Assembly: GCF_029892515.1 (NCBI RefSeq)
Contig: NZ_JARXVF010000007.1
Coordinates: 124,001-188,000, forward strand
Length of the DNA: 64,000 nt
Origin: Pseudaminobacter soli (ex Li et al. 2025)
GTDB lineage: Bacteria > Pseudomonadota > Alphaproteobacteria > Rhizobiales > Rhizobiaceae
Reading direction: 5' to 3'
Under the pieces are notes generated by a model. The model did not search any database and was not told the DNA's origin. It worked only from the letters and a program-made list of their open reading frames with translations. How positions within the stretch are numbered: the stretch's first letter is position 1; each line of letters opens with the position of its first letter. Made by a program: the position numbers and the translations under genes. Below, in pieces: positions 1 to 8,265 of the stretch.

Positions 1-1099
1 GCACGGCGGTGATGATGTCGTCGGAGAGCGACGAGACCACCGGGATCAGCATCACGCCCATCACCAGGCCCGCGGTGAACACACTCTGCGCCTGGATGAA
101 GCCGGTGCCGCCGGCAAGGGCAGCACTCAGGTCGCGCAGGAAGGGCCCGAGCGTCACCAGCGCGAAGATACCGTAGACGATGGTCGGGATGCCGGCGAGC
201 AGCTCGAGAGCCGGCTTCACCACCGCGCGCACCCTCGGCGAGGCATATTCGGCCATGTAGACGGCCGACATCAGACCGACCGGCACGGCCACCAGCATGG
301 CGACGAGGGCGATGTAGAGCGTGCCGGCAAGCAGCGGGATGAGGCCGAACTGGCCTTCGGAGCCGCCCGAGCCGGCGGCGGCGAAGCGCGGATCCCACAC
401 GGTACCGAAGAAGAAGTTGGTGAGCGGCACGCGCTCGAAGAAATTGATGGTCTGGAACAGCAGCGACAGGATGATGCCGACGGTGGTCAGGATGGCGATG
501 GTCGAGGCGCCAAGCAGTCCCCACAGCACCAGCTTCTCGACATTGTTGCGCGCACGCGCCCTGAGCTGGACATGCGAGACGCCAAGCGTCGCGCCGGCAA
601 TCGAGACCGCCAGGATCAGGATCGCGCCGATGAGGCTCAGCCTGTCCTGCATGCGGTTGGCGTCCACCGCGATCGGGATCATGTAGTTCTGCGTGTCCGG
701 CGCCAGCGCCACGCCGCGCGCGGCAAGCTGCGGCTGAAGCTCGGCAAAGCTGGCCGGCGGGTTGGCAGCGGTCTGCGGGTCGAGCCGGTGCAGGCCGTTG
801 GCAAGGCTCCTGGTCAGGCTCGCGGCAAGCTTCTCACTGGCGATCGGGCTGTCGGCAGTCTGCTCCGGCAGCTGCGACCTGATGTGCTCCTGCAGATAGA
901 CGCTGGAGCCCACGCTCCAGACGATCAGTAACAGCAGGGCCGGCAAGGTGGCGAGCAGGAAGGCCCACCAGCCGTGATAATGGGCGCGGGAGTGCGGCTT
1001 GATCTTGCCGTCGTCCTGCGCGACTGCGCGCTGGCGACCCACGAAGTAGGCGACCGCGCCGATGGCGAGTACAGCTGCGAAGACGAGCATCAAGGACAT
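1..1099 (-). CDS. pstC: phosphate ABC transporter permease PstC (C-terminus beyond window)
   Basis: Inner-membrane permease of the high-affinity phosphate importer PstSCAB. The reading frame starts at the ATG whose complement is 1097-1099 and stays open for 366 codons to the window edge, so the C-terminal end is missing. An N-terminal hydrophobic segment is followed by a periplasmic-looking stretch of about 100 residues and then the BPD-type permease core. The core contains a run resembling GLIPLLAGTLYIALVAM and later PALELLAGIPTIVYGIFAL, typical of PstC/PstA. The long N-terminal extension is characteristic of rhizobial PstC. It lies directly downstream of pstS on the same strand, separated by a hairpin. 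Identity is firm; only the end is unseen. Confidence 0.93.
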   Translation of the reverse strand, partial: MSLMLVFAAVLAIGAVAYFVGRQRAVAQDDGKIKPHSRAHYHGWWAFLLATLPALLLLIVWSVGSSVYLQEHIRSQLPEQTADSPIASEKLAASLTRSLANGLHRLDPQTAANPPASFAELQPQLAARGVALAPDTQNYMIPIAVDANRMQDRLSLIGAILILAVSIAGATLGVSHVQLRARARNNVEKLVLWGLLGASTIAILTTVGIILSLLFQTINFFERVPLTNFFFGTVWDPRFAAAGSGGSEGQFGLIPLLAGTLYIALVAMLVAVPVGLMSAVYMAEYASPRVRAVVKPALELLAGIPTIVYGIFALVTLGPFLRDLSAALAGGTGFIQAQSVFTAGLVMGVMLIPVVSSLSDDIITAV

Positions 1100-1114
1100 G
1101 GGCTGCTCCCGGCT

Positions 1115-1157
1115 AAAAGGCAAAACTTCGGGGCACGCAGAATCGCGCGCCCCGAAG
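1115..1157 (-). terminator. hairpin with T-rich tail between pstS and pstC (partial terminator/attenuator)
   Basis: On the minus strand a 9-bp perfect stem CTTCGGGGC/GCCCCGAAG (1149-1157 pairing with 1126-1134) is followed by TTTTGCCTTTT. It sits after the pstS stop and before pstC. Such a structure usually lowers expression of the permease relative to the binding protein. Activity is inferred. Confidence 0.6.
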
Positions 1158-1169
1158 CCGTAAGCATCA

Positions 1170-2207
1170 TTACATGGTCTTCCCGGCGTCGAAAGCGTCG
1201 CGCTGTTCCTTGCGCTCGGCTTCCGGAGCGGCAACCAGGCCGTACTCAGCCAGCGGGCTGTCCGGACCGATCATCTGGTCGTTCAGGAAGAAGTCGACAT
1301 ATTCCTTCAGGCCCGGGACGACGCCGAGGTGAGCCTTCTTGACGTAGAAGAACAGCGGACGCGAAACCGGATACTCGCCCTTGGCGATGGTCTCGGTCGA
1401 CGGCTTGATGCCGCCAACGGTGGCGACCTTCAGCTTGTCGGCGTTGTTTTCGTAGAAGGCGAGGCCGAACACGCCAACGCCGGTCTTGTTGGCATCGATG
1501 CGAGCCAGCGTCTCGGTGTAGTCGCCGTCGATGTCGATGGCCTTGCCGTCCTTGCGGATGGCGATGCAGGTCTTGGCGGCTTCCTTTTCATCCTGGCCGG
1601 CGGCCTTGATGGCGTCGAGCGCACCGGTCGACTTGCAGCCGGCGTCGAGGAGCTTGGTCTCGAAGACTTCACGGGTGCCGTGCTTCTCGCCCGGGATGTA
1701 GGCGGAGATGTCCCAGTCGGGCAGCTTCGGGTTGACCTGGTTCCACTTGGTGTTCGGGTTGGCGACGAGCTTGCCGTCGACGACGATCTGAGCGGCCAGG
1801 GCCTTGTAGACGTCGGCCGGGGTCAGCGCCCAATCCGGACCGTTGATGTCGGTGGCGAAGACGATGCCGTCATAGCCGATGCGGACTTCCTGGATTTCCT
1901 TCACGCCGGCGTCGGCGCAGGACTTGACCTCGTCGTCCTTGATCTTGCGCGAGGAGTTGGCGATGTCGATGGTGTTCTCGCCCACGCCCTTGCAGAATTC
2001 CTTGATGCCAGCGCCCGAACCGCCCGACTCGACAACCGGGGTCTTGAAGTTGGTGAAGGTCTCACCGAAATTCTCGGCAACGATCTTGGCATAGGGCAGC
2101 ACGGTGGACGAACCGGCGACCTGGATCTGGTCGCGGGCAGCGGCGTAGCCAACGGACGCGGTAAGCGCGATCGCTGCGGCCGACGCCGTGAGGAAAAATC
2201 TGGTCAT
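1170..2207 (-). CDS. pstS: periplasmic phosphate-binding protein PstS
   Basis: Substrate-binding subunit of the Pst phosphate importer, acting in the periplasm. The start was set at the ATG complementing 2205-2207 because it is preceded by an AGGAG ribosome site and begins a clear Sec signal peptide (MTRFFLTASAAAIALTASVGYAAA). The frame is open further upstream but that part has no signal character and overlaps the promoter. The mature protein begins RDQIQVAGSSTVLPY, with the phosphate-loop residues SGGSGAGIKEF and KHGTREVFE seen in PstS. 345 residues, normal for the family. PHO-box repeats lie immediately upstream and pstC follows downstream, so phosphate-starvation control by PhoB is expected. 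Confidence 0.95.
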   Translation of the reverse strand: MTRFFLTASAAAIALTASVGYAAARDQIQVAGSSTVLPYAKIVAENFGETFTNFKTPVVESGGSGAGIKEFCKGVGENTIDIANSSRKIKDDEVKSCADAGVKEIQEVRIGYDGIVFATDINGPDWALTPADVYKALAAQIVVDGKLVANPNTKWNQVNPKLPDWDISAYIPGEKHGTREVFETKLLDAGCKSTGALDAIKAAGQDEKEAAKTCIAIRKDGKAIDIDGDYTETLARIDANKTGVGVFGLAFYENNADKLKVATVGGIKPSTETIAKGEYPVSRPLFFYVKKAHLGVVPGLKEYVDFFLNDQMIGPDSPLAEYGLVAAPEAERKEQRDAFDAGKTM

Positions 2208-2545
2208 GAACCTGGCTCCTGTCGGAAATGGTCTTGCAACGCTTTCTCGCGTCGGGAGGGGACTTACCGCCGGTTTGTAACAGTCACATGACAGTTTGAT
2301 GTCACGCCGGTAACGGCTTTCGACATCAAAATCGGCTTGGCCCCGAGACGCTCCGACTTGAGCGGAAGAATCAATCATTTAGCCGAACAGGTGCACACTC
2401 GCAGGTTGTTTTCCCGGCCAGATTCTTTTTTTCACAGGCTCGTGTTCGCCTACGGCGAGGCCGCCGATGGGCGGGCTCGCAAGTGCGGTTTTTGACAGTT
2501 ATTTTCTCGCTTGAACGCGGCTAATGGACAACGCCAATGCCCGGC
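2208..2545. other. intergenic region between pstS and the PAS hybrid kinase
   Basis: About 340 bp without a supported gene. It holds the PHO-box array near pstS. The remainder is moderately AT-rich (for example ttctttttttcac near 2423) and probably carries the pstS promoter and the 3-prime end of the kinase transcript, but no clean terminator hairpin was recognised. Confidence 0.5.
2277..2305 (-). promoter_or_regulatory. PHO box: three PhoB half-sites upstream of pstS
   Basis: Read on the minus strand there are three 7-mers separated by exactly 4 nt: GTGACAT, CTGTCAT, CTGTTAC (2299-2305, 2288-2294, 2277-2283). This is the 11-bp periodicity and sequence of PhoB direct repeats. They lie 70-100 bp upstream of the pstS start. 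The nearby -10 was not assigned. Confidence 0.8.
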
Positions 2546-5500
2546 TCAACCGGCGGCGCGTTCTTCCTCGTCCTGCGTCATCCAGCGCTCGAGCTTTTCG
2601 AGCAGCGCCCTGGGGCTGATCGGCTTGGAGAGATAGTCGTCCATACCCGCCTCCAGGCAGCGTTCGCGATCGCCCTTCAGGGCATGCGCGGTGACGCCGA
2701 CGATCGGCACATGGCCACCGGAGGAAGTCTCCAGCTCGCGGATCGCACCCGTTGCCTCGAGCCCGTTCATCTCGGGCATCGAGACGTCCATGAGGATCAT
2801 GCGCGGGTTCATCTCGCGGTAAGCGGCAATTGCCTTGCGGCCGTTGCTGACGATCTCGAAAGTGTAGGCCGTCTCGCCCAGGATCTGGGTGAAGACGAGC
2901 TGATTGACCTCGTTGTCCTCGGCGACAAGGATATCGACCGCATGGCCCTCGGCCCGCATTGCCGGGCGGCGAGGTCGTGCGGGCGCAGGCTGCGGGGACG
3001 GCCTGGCGGCGGCCGGCGCGACCGGCTTTGCCAAAATCTGTTCCGGCGCGGTCGCCGCGCGTTTGCGCTGGATGGTGGTGACGAGCGACTCGAGCAGCGT
3101 CGAGGAGCGCGCCGGCTTGATGAGCTGCGCCTCGATGGAAAGATCGCGGTGGCTGATCTGGACCAGCGACTGGTCGACCGAGGTCAGCATCACAATCGGG
3201 GTTGTGGCGATCGGCGGCGTGGCACGCACGATGCGCGCCATCTCCGCCCCGGTCATGCCGGGCATCTGGAAGTCGAGCACGATGCAGTCGACCGCGACCC
3301 CGAGCGACGCGGCAGCATGCAGCACCTTCAGGCCTTCGGGCCCGCTCTCAGCGGCGCAGGCGTCAAAGCCCCACGAGGCCATCTGCTCCAAAAGGATCGC
3401 GCGGTTCACCGCATTGTCGTCGACGATGAGGACACGCGCGCCGGTCACGTCGATCGGCGTGGTGCGGCGGCCCTCCGGCTTGCCCGCATTGGGCAGGGAA
3501 AGCGTGAACCAGAATGTCGAGCCCTTGCCCTCGGTGCTTTCCACGCCGATCTTGCCGCCCATCAGGTCGACGAGCCGCGAGGTGATGGCAAGGCCGAGCC
3601 CGGTGCCCTCATGCCGGCGCGTGGACGAGGCGTCCACCTGGCTGAACTTGTCGAAGACAAGATCGAGCTTGTCGACGGGTATGCCGATACCGGTATCGGT
3701 GACGGCGATGCGCAGCTGGGCGACGCCTTCGAGCGTCTCCCCCGTCACATCGACCAGCACATGGCCGGCGTCGGTGAATTTCACCGCATTGCCGACCAGA
3801 TTGGTGATGATCTGCCGAATGCGCCCGACATCGCCAATGAAGAGATCGTGCAGGCCCGGCGCGACGTGAACAATGAGCTCAAGGTCTTTTTCCTTGGCGC
3901 GCGTCGAGACGAGTGTGGCAACGTCCTCGATCGCCTCGGCCAGGTTGAACGGCGCGGGGTCGAGCACCAGCTGCCCGGCATCGATCTTCGAAAAGTCGAG
4001 GATGTCGTTGATGATCGTCAGCAGCGCATTGCCCGACTTGACTATGATGTCGGTGAAGGTGCGCTGCTTGGGATCGAGGTCCGACTTTGCCAGCAACTCG
4101 GCCATGCCGAGCACGCCGTTCATCGGCGTACGGATCTCATGGCTCATATTGGCCAGGAATTCCGACTTGGCGCGGTCGGCGATCACGGCGCGCCGCTGCG
4201 CTTCCTGCAATTCCGTTTCGCGCTGCTTGAGTTCGGTGATGTCGGTGCTGGAGCCGATCAGATGCACCGAGCCGTCGCCGGAAATGAGCCGGCTCTTCTT
4301 GGCGATGAGATGGCGGACGGTGCCGTCGGGATGCGTCAGCGTTTCCTGGAACTCGTTGAGCTGGCCGCTCCGCAGAACCTCCCGGTCGCGCTCGGCAAAA
4401 CCCTGTCCCTCGTCGCCAAAGAAATCGCGATCGGTGCGGCCGAGGGCCTCTTCCTTGGTCTTGCCGCCGAAGCTGCACCACATCTTGTTGACGAATTCGA
4501 AGGCGAGATCGGCATTCTTGACGTAGGCCGACACCGGCAGCTCATCGAGCACGTGACGATAGAGCTCGATCTGGTCCATGCTGTCGCGCAGCGCCTTTTC
4601 GCGCGTCTTCAGCTCGGTGATGTCGACGCGCACGCCGATATAGGTGCCATCCTCGGCGCGGGTGTCGAAGGCCTTGAGCCAGCGGCAGTCGGGATTGAGA
4701 CGCTCGGAAACGACGTGCCTGGCGTAATAGCGCTCCAGATAGCCCGTTACCCAGGCTGCGGCATCGGTATCGTAGAGAGCGTCCAGCGCCGCATCGCCAG
4801 TGTCGCGGAAATAGCCGACCTGATGCGCGAGCTCGATGGCAAAGCGCAGCGGCCTGCCGGGAACCCAGGCCTCCTTCATCAAGGGCAGGCCGTCCTGCAA
4901 CATGCGGTTGGCAAGGACAAAGCGGTCTTCGCGGTCGTAGATGATGACGCCTGCCGGCAGCGACTCCAGCACATTGGCCAGCCGCCGCCGCGCTTCCTCG
5001 GCCTCGTTCTCGCGCGTCTTGATCTCGGTCACGTCGAACAGGAAGCCGGCTATATAGTTCTGCTTGCCGTCAGGGCTGATGCGCGTCTTGCGCACGATGC
5101 GCGTCCGCGTCCTGCCCTTGTGGGCAAAGCTCTGCTCGATCTCGAAACTCTCGCCGGTCGCCAGCACCTGCCGCTCGGTCCCCTCGAAGCGCTTGGCGTC
5201 GGCGGTGTCGACGAATTCGCGGTAGCTCCGGCCCAGCATGTCCTGGGGCTGGCAGCGGAACAGCGAGGAAAAGGCCTCGTTGACGAAGACGAAGCGCAGC
5301 TCCGAATCCTTGACGAAGATCGGGTCCTTGATGCCGTTGATGACCACTTCGGCAAGGTGCGCCTTGTTCAGCGCCTCCCCAAGCCGCGTCTCACGGTCCT
5401 TCATCGGGCTGATGTCGTAGTAGCTGACGAGCCGCTTGCCGCCCGAAAGTGCGGTCACCGAATAGATCAGCGTGCGGCCGTCGGCGCGCTTGAACTCGCG

Positions 5501-5806
5501 CGGCGCCACATCGCCGGCCCGGATCTCGGCCAGCCGGTGGGCGGCGTAGCCCTCCCACTCTCCGTCGGCGACCGTATAGACGCCGTCGTAGCGGCTGATC
5601 TCCAGCAGCGCCAGAAACGGCGAGCCGGCGCCGACATCCTTCGGCGACACGTTCCAGATCCGGTAGAATTCCTTGTTGACGATCTCGGCCCGCAGGTCGG
5701 CATCCAGCAGCACGACGCCCATGTTCATGGCGTCGAGCACACGTGCCAGATCCGACTGCGCTCCCCCAAGCGCGGGCGATCCTTCGACGCCTGCCATATC
5801 CATCAT
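2546..5806 (-). CDS. PAS-domain hybrid sensor histidine kinase with two receiver domains
   Basis: A 1086-residue multi-domain sensor kinase without an obvious membrane segment, so probably cytoplasmic. From the chosen start (complement of 5804-5806, after a GGTGGGGG purine run) there are four PAS-like modules spanning roughly residues 15-540. Next come a HisKA domain with the phospho-acceptor His556 in NMSHEIRTPMNG and an HATPase with N (GNAVKFT), G1 (DTGIGIP) and G2 (GTGLGLAI) boxes. Two receiver domains follow, with acceptors Asp845 (LDFQMPGM) and Asp1007 (MDVSMPEM). No HPt domain is present, so a separate phosphotransferase is expected. The frame extends 23 codons further upstream with no ribosome site. 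The input signal cannot be read from sequence. Confidence 0.9.
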   Translation of the reverse strand: MMDMAGVEGSPALGGAQSDLARVLDAMNMGVVLLDADLRAEIVNKEFYRIWNVSPKDVGAGSPFLALLEISRYDGVYTVADGEWEGYAAHRLAEIRAGDVAPREFKRADGRTLIYSVTALSGGKRLVSYYDISPMKDRETRLGEALNKAHLAEVVINGIKDPIFVKDSELRFVFVNEAFSSLFRCQPQDMLGRSYREFVDTADAKRFEGTERQVLATGESFEIEQSFAHKGRTRTRIVRKTRISPDGKQNYIAGFLFDVTEIKTRENEAEEARRRLANVLESLPAGVIIYDREDRFVLANRMLQDGLPLMKEAWVPGRPLRFAIELAHQVGYFRDTGDAALDALYDTDAAAWVTGYLERYYARHVVSERLNPDCRWLKAFDTRAEDGTYIGVRVDITELKTREKALRDSMDQIELYRHVLDELPVSAYVKNADLAFEFVNKMWCSFGGKTKEEALGRTDRDFFGDEGQGFAERDREVLRSGQLNEFQETLTHPDGTVRHLIAKKSRLISGDGSVHLIGSSTDITELKQRETELQEAQRRAVIADRAKSEFLANMSHEIRTPMNGVLGMAELLAKSDLDPKQRTFTDIIVKSGNALLTIINDILDFSKIDAGQLVLDPAPFNLAEAIEDVATLVSTRAKEKDLELIVHVAPGLHDLFIGDVGRIRQIITNLVGNAVKFTDAGHVLVDVTGETLEGVAQLRIAVTDTGIGIPVDKLDLVFDKFSQVDASSTRRHEGTGLGLAITSRLVDLMGGKIGVESTEGKGSTFWFTLSLPNAGKPEGRRTTPIDVTGARVLIVDDNAVNRAILLEQMASWGFDACAAESGPEGLKVLHAAASLGVAVDCIVLDFQMPGMTGAEMARIVRATPPIATTPIVMLTSVDQSLVQISHRDLSIEAQLIKPARSSTLLESLVTTIQRKRAATAPEQILAKPVAPAAARPSPQPAPARPRRPAMRAEGHAVDILVAEDNEVNQLVFTQILGETAYTFEIVSNGRKAIAAYREMNPRMILMDVSMPEMNGLEATGAIRELETSSGGHVPIVGVTAHALKGDRERCLEAGMDDYLSKPISPRALLEKLERWMTQDEEERAAG

Positions 5807-5979
5807 GTGTCCCCCACCCCGCCAAGTCGCGGCCGAACCACCACGACCGGCGGTTGCGGCAATTCTGCCGTACAAGGCTTAACGATTGGCTAACCTTATT
5901 GATTTGCCGCCGAACCGTGCGAGTCGCATTGCCGTTCGCGAAATCGGCCATAGTTCATGGGCAGGAAGGAGAGCCGCCC

Positions 5980-6228
5980 ATGCCGAACCCCATGCCGATC
6001 GCCACCGCACCGAAGAACGGCATCAAGGTCCGCGCCTTCTGGACCGACGCCGACGGGCAGGAGAATGAATCCATCGCGCAGTATCGTTCCGCCGAAATGC
6101 TGCAGGCGCTCGGCGGCGATGGCGACGCCAATGATATCGGCTGGTGGGCCTTCGTCGATTCCCATACCCAGAGGAAGATCGAGCCGCATTCGTGGAAGCC
6201 GCTCAACGGCGAGGAAGATGACGAATAG
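5980..6228 (+). CDS. small conserved hypothetical protein
   Basis: 82 residues, starting at ATG 5980 behind an AGGAAGGAG ribosome site with 8-nt spacing; a longer upstream frame overlaps the kinase promoter and is unlikely. The protein is acidic and tryptophan-containing (residues near FWTDADG and IGWWAFVDS), soluble, with no signal peptide. It is divergent from the PAS kinase and convergent with the LysR gene. I do not recognise a named domain, so no function is offered. The good ribosome site and normal codon use argue that it is real. Confidence 0.7.
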   Translation: MPNPMPIATAPKNGIKVRAFWTDADGQENESIAQYRSAEMLQALGGDGDANDIGWWAFVDSHTQRKIEPHSWKPLNGEEDDE

Positions 6229-6235
6229 CCGGCCG

Positions 6236-7162
6236 TCAGCTTCCGTCCGCGACGGTTGAAAACGGCTCGCGCTTTGAAAACCACTCCCTCGCAACCTCGA
6301 TGAAGGCGCTCGCCGCCTTCGACAGCCGCTGGCGTGCGTCATGGGCAATGATGATGCGCTGCAGCGGCACCGGCTCGCTGAGCGGGCGGCAGACCAGTCG
6401 CTGCCCGTCATAGCTGCGGTTGACCGCCGGGCGCGTGTAGGAAATTGCAACGCCAAAGCCGTTCGCCACCATGCTGCGCTGCAGCTCGAAGGAGCGCGTC
6501 TTGGCCGCCACCGCCGGTGCGTGGCCGAAGGCGCGGAACAGGTCCAGCATGTGCTGCCAGCTGTAAGGCTGGTCGGTGACGATCAGCGGCTCGCGCGCAA
6601 GCTCGGCTAGGCTGACCCGTTCCTGCCGCGACAGCGGATGGCTGGCGGCCAGCAGCGCGTGCGGCGCCAGTTCGCTCAACAGCACGCGTTCCGCATTGAT
6701 CGGCAGGCCGAGGTCATAGGTCAGCGCAATGTCCACCGCGGCGTCGCCGAGCCGCTTTTCCAGAGTCTCGAAGCGTTCTTCGCTGACGCTGATGCGAACG
6801 CCCGGATGAAGCTCCGCCATGCGCCGGATGAGCGCCGGCGCGAAATGCGGCGCAAGGTCCTGGAAGCAGCCCAGCACCACCTCGCCGCCCACCGCCGCCT
6901 TGCCGCGCACCAACGCGTCGAGATCGTCGACATCGTCCAGCACGACCTTGGCCTTCAGCATGAAGGCCTGGCCGAACGGCGTCAGCGCGATGCCGGCGCC
7001 GCGCTGGCGCACGAACAGCTTTTGTCCGGTCCGCTCTTCTATCTGGCTGATCGCCACCGAGATCGACGGCTGCGAGACGTTGAGCTCGCGCGCGGCCGCG
7101 CTGATGCTTTCATGGCGCGCCGCGGCAACCGCATAGCGAAGCTGGCTCAGCGAATAGATCAT
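6236..7162 (-). CDS. LysR-family transcriptional regulator
   Basis: 308 residues. The N-terminal winged helix-turn-helix occupies about residues 3-62 (SLSQLRYAVAAARHESISAA, then LNVSQPSISVAISQIEE and LFVRQRGAGIALTPFGQ), followed by a LysR substrate-binding domain from about residue 90. It is transcribed divergently from the phytanoyl-CoA dioxygenase-like gene at 7255, the usual arrangement for a LysR regulator and its target. A 15-bp palindrome overlaps its start codon. The effector is unknown; the neighbours suggest a small organic acid or peptide-related compound, which is inference only. Confidence 0.92.
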   Translation of the reverse strand: MIYSLSQLRYAVAAARHESISAAARELNVSQPSISVAISQIEERTGQKLFVRQRGAGIALTPFGQAFMLKAKVVLDDVDDLDALVRGKAAVGGEVVLGCFQDLAPHFAPALIRRMAELHPGVRISVSEERFETLEKRLGDAAVDIALTYDLGLPINAERVLLSELAPHALLAASHPLSRQERVSLAELAREPLIVTDQPYSWQHMLDLFRAFGHAPAVAAKTRSFELQRSMVANGFGVAISYTRPAVNRSYDGQRLVCRPLSEPVPLQRIIIAHDARQRLSKAASAFIEVAREWFSKREPFSTVADGS

Positions 7163-7175
7163 AGGAAATGCCTAT
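7161..7175. promoter_or_regulatory. candidate LysR operator (palindrome ATAGG-N5-CCTAT)
   Basis: ATAGGAAATGCCTAT is a perfect inverted repeat with the T-N11-A signature of LysR sites. It overlaps the start of the LysR gene by two bases, in the 92-bp divergent promoter region, consistent with autoregulation. Binding is inferred. Confidence 0.45.
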
Positions 7176-7254
7176 ATTTGACATCAATACTTATTATTTT
7201 ATCCGATGACGAAGGCGCGCGATAGTCACGGCAGTTTTTCAAGCGGAGAGAGCC

Positions 7255-8064
7255 ATGAAGCCCGCCCCTTATTCCCTCAGCCCCGAAATCATCGCCGATT
7301 ACCAGCGAGATGGTGCCGTCTGCATCCGCGGCGCCTTCAAGGACTGGGTCGACGTCATCGCCGAAGGCATCGAGCGCAACATGCGCGAAAGAAGCGCCAC
7401 CGCCGTCGACATTGCGGGCGGCGTCGGCAGCTTCTTCGACGATTATTGCAACTGGGAGCGCATCCCCGAATTCGTGCAGGTGGTGCGCGAATCGCCTGCC
7501 GCCGCGATTGCCGCCGGCGTCATGCAGTCCAAATCCGCGCAGTTCTTCCACGACCACGTGCTGGTCAAGGAGCCTGGCACGCAGAAGGCGACGCCCTGGC
7601 ACCAGGACATCCCCTATTATTTCGTCGACGGCAGCCAGACCGTCAGCTTCTGGATTCCGATCGATCCCGTGAAGGAGGCGACGCTGCGCCTGGTCGCCGG
7701 CTCGCACAAATGGGACAAGCTGGTTCTGCCCGTCCGCTGGCTGGACGACAGCAATTTCTATGCCGGCGAAGGCGACTATCTTCCCGTGCCCGATCCGGAC
7801 AGCGATCCGGAAATGAAGGTGCTGGAATGGGAGATGGAGCCGGGCGATGCCGTGCTCTTCGACTTCCGCACCGTCCATGGCGCACGCGGCAACCTGGCGC
7901 CCAACCGCCGCCGCGTGATCTCGCTGCGCTGGGTGGGCGACGACGCCCACTATGTCGAGCGCCCCGGCCGCACCTCGCCGCCCTATACGGGCCACGATAT
8001 GAAGCACGGCCAGAAGCTGCGCGAAGACTGGTTCCCCGTGGTCTGGGACGCAAGCGCCGCCTGA
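7255..8064 (+). CDS. phytanoyl-CoA dioxygenase (PhyH)-family 2-oxoglutarate/Fe(II) oxygenase
   Basis: 269 residues, with a GGAGAG ribosome site just before ATG 7255. The facial triad of Fe(II)/2OG oxygenases is visible: His116 and Asp118 in WHQD, and the distal His208 in RTVHGARG. Arg residues at 218-220 (NRRR) are positioned to bind 2-oxoglutarate. The family hydroxylates varied small molecules; many bacterial members are not phytanoyl-CoA enzymes, so the substrate is open. It is divergent from the LysR regulator and followed by a hairpin, then by a dipeptidase and a peptide importer, which hints at a modified amino acid or peptide substrate. Confidence 0.88.
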   Translation: MKPAPYSLSPEIIADYQRDGAVCIRGAFKDWVDVIAEGIERNMRERSATAVDIAGGVGSFFDDYCNWERIPEFVQVVRESPAAAIAAGVMQSKSAQFFHDHVLVKEPGTQKATPWHQDIPYYFVDGSQTVSFWIPIDPVKEATLRLVAGSHKWDKLVLPVRWLDDSNFYAGEGDYLPVPDPDSDPEMKVLEWEMEPGDAVLFDFRTVHGARGNLAPNRRRVISLRWVGDDAHYVERPGRTSPPYTGHDMKHGQKLREDWFPVVWDASAA

Positions 8065-8080
8065 TTCTCTGACGCAACGG

Positions 8081-8105
8081 CACCCGGCTCGACCGGGTGT
8101 CTTCC
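8081..8105 (+). terminator. probable terminator after the PhyH-like gene
   Basis: A perfect 7-bp stem CACCCGG/CCGGGTG with a CTCGA loop (8081-8099) is followed by tcttccctt. It lies 17 nt after the stop codon. The T-tract is short, so termination strength is uncertain. Confidence 0.5.
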
Positions 8106-8265
8106 CTTGGGGCAGATCACAACTGTGCGATTCTTGCCTCTTGATCTTGCCCGATCCTTCTGCATTGATCGGCCCCCGAAACGGACCGCCACCCCTTTCA
8201 AATACGCCGACCGCGAAAGCGGCAACGGCGGGGCATAATTTGGGGCGGTCAAACCGGGGTATTTG

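Noticed and set aside
2537-5893. 1118-residue plus-strand open frame
   Set aside because: Exact antisense shadow of the hybrid histidine kinase, whose domains and motifs are intact; the plus-strand translation is His/Arg-rich low-complexity sequence with no domains.
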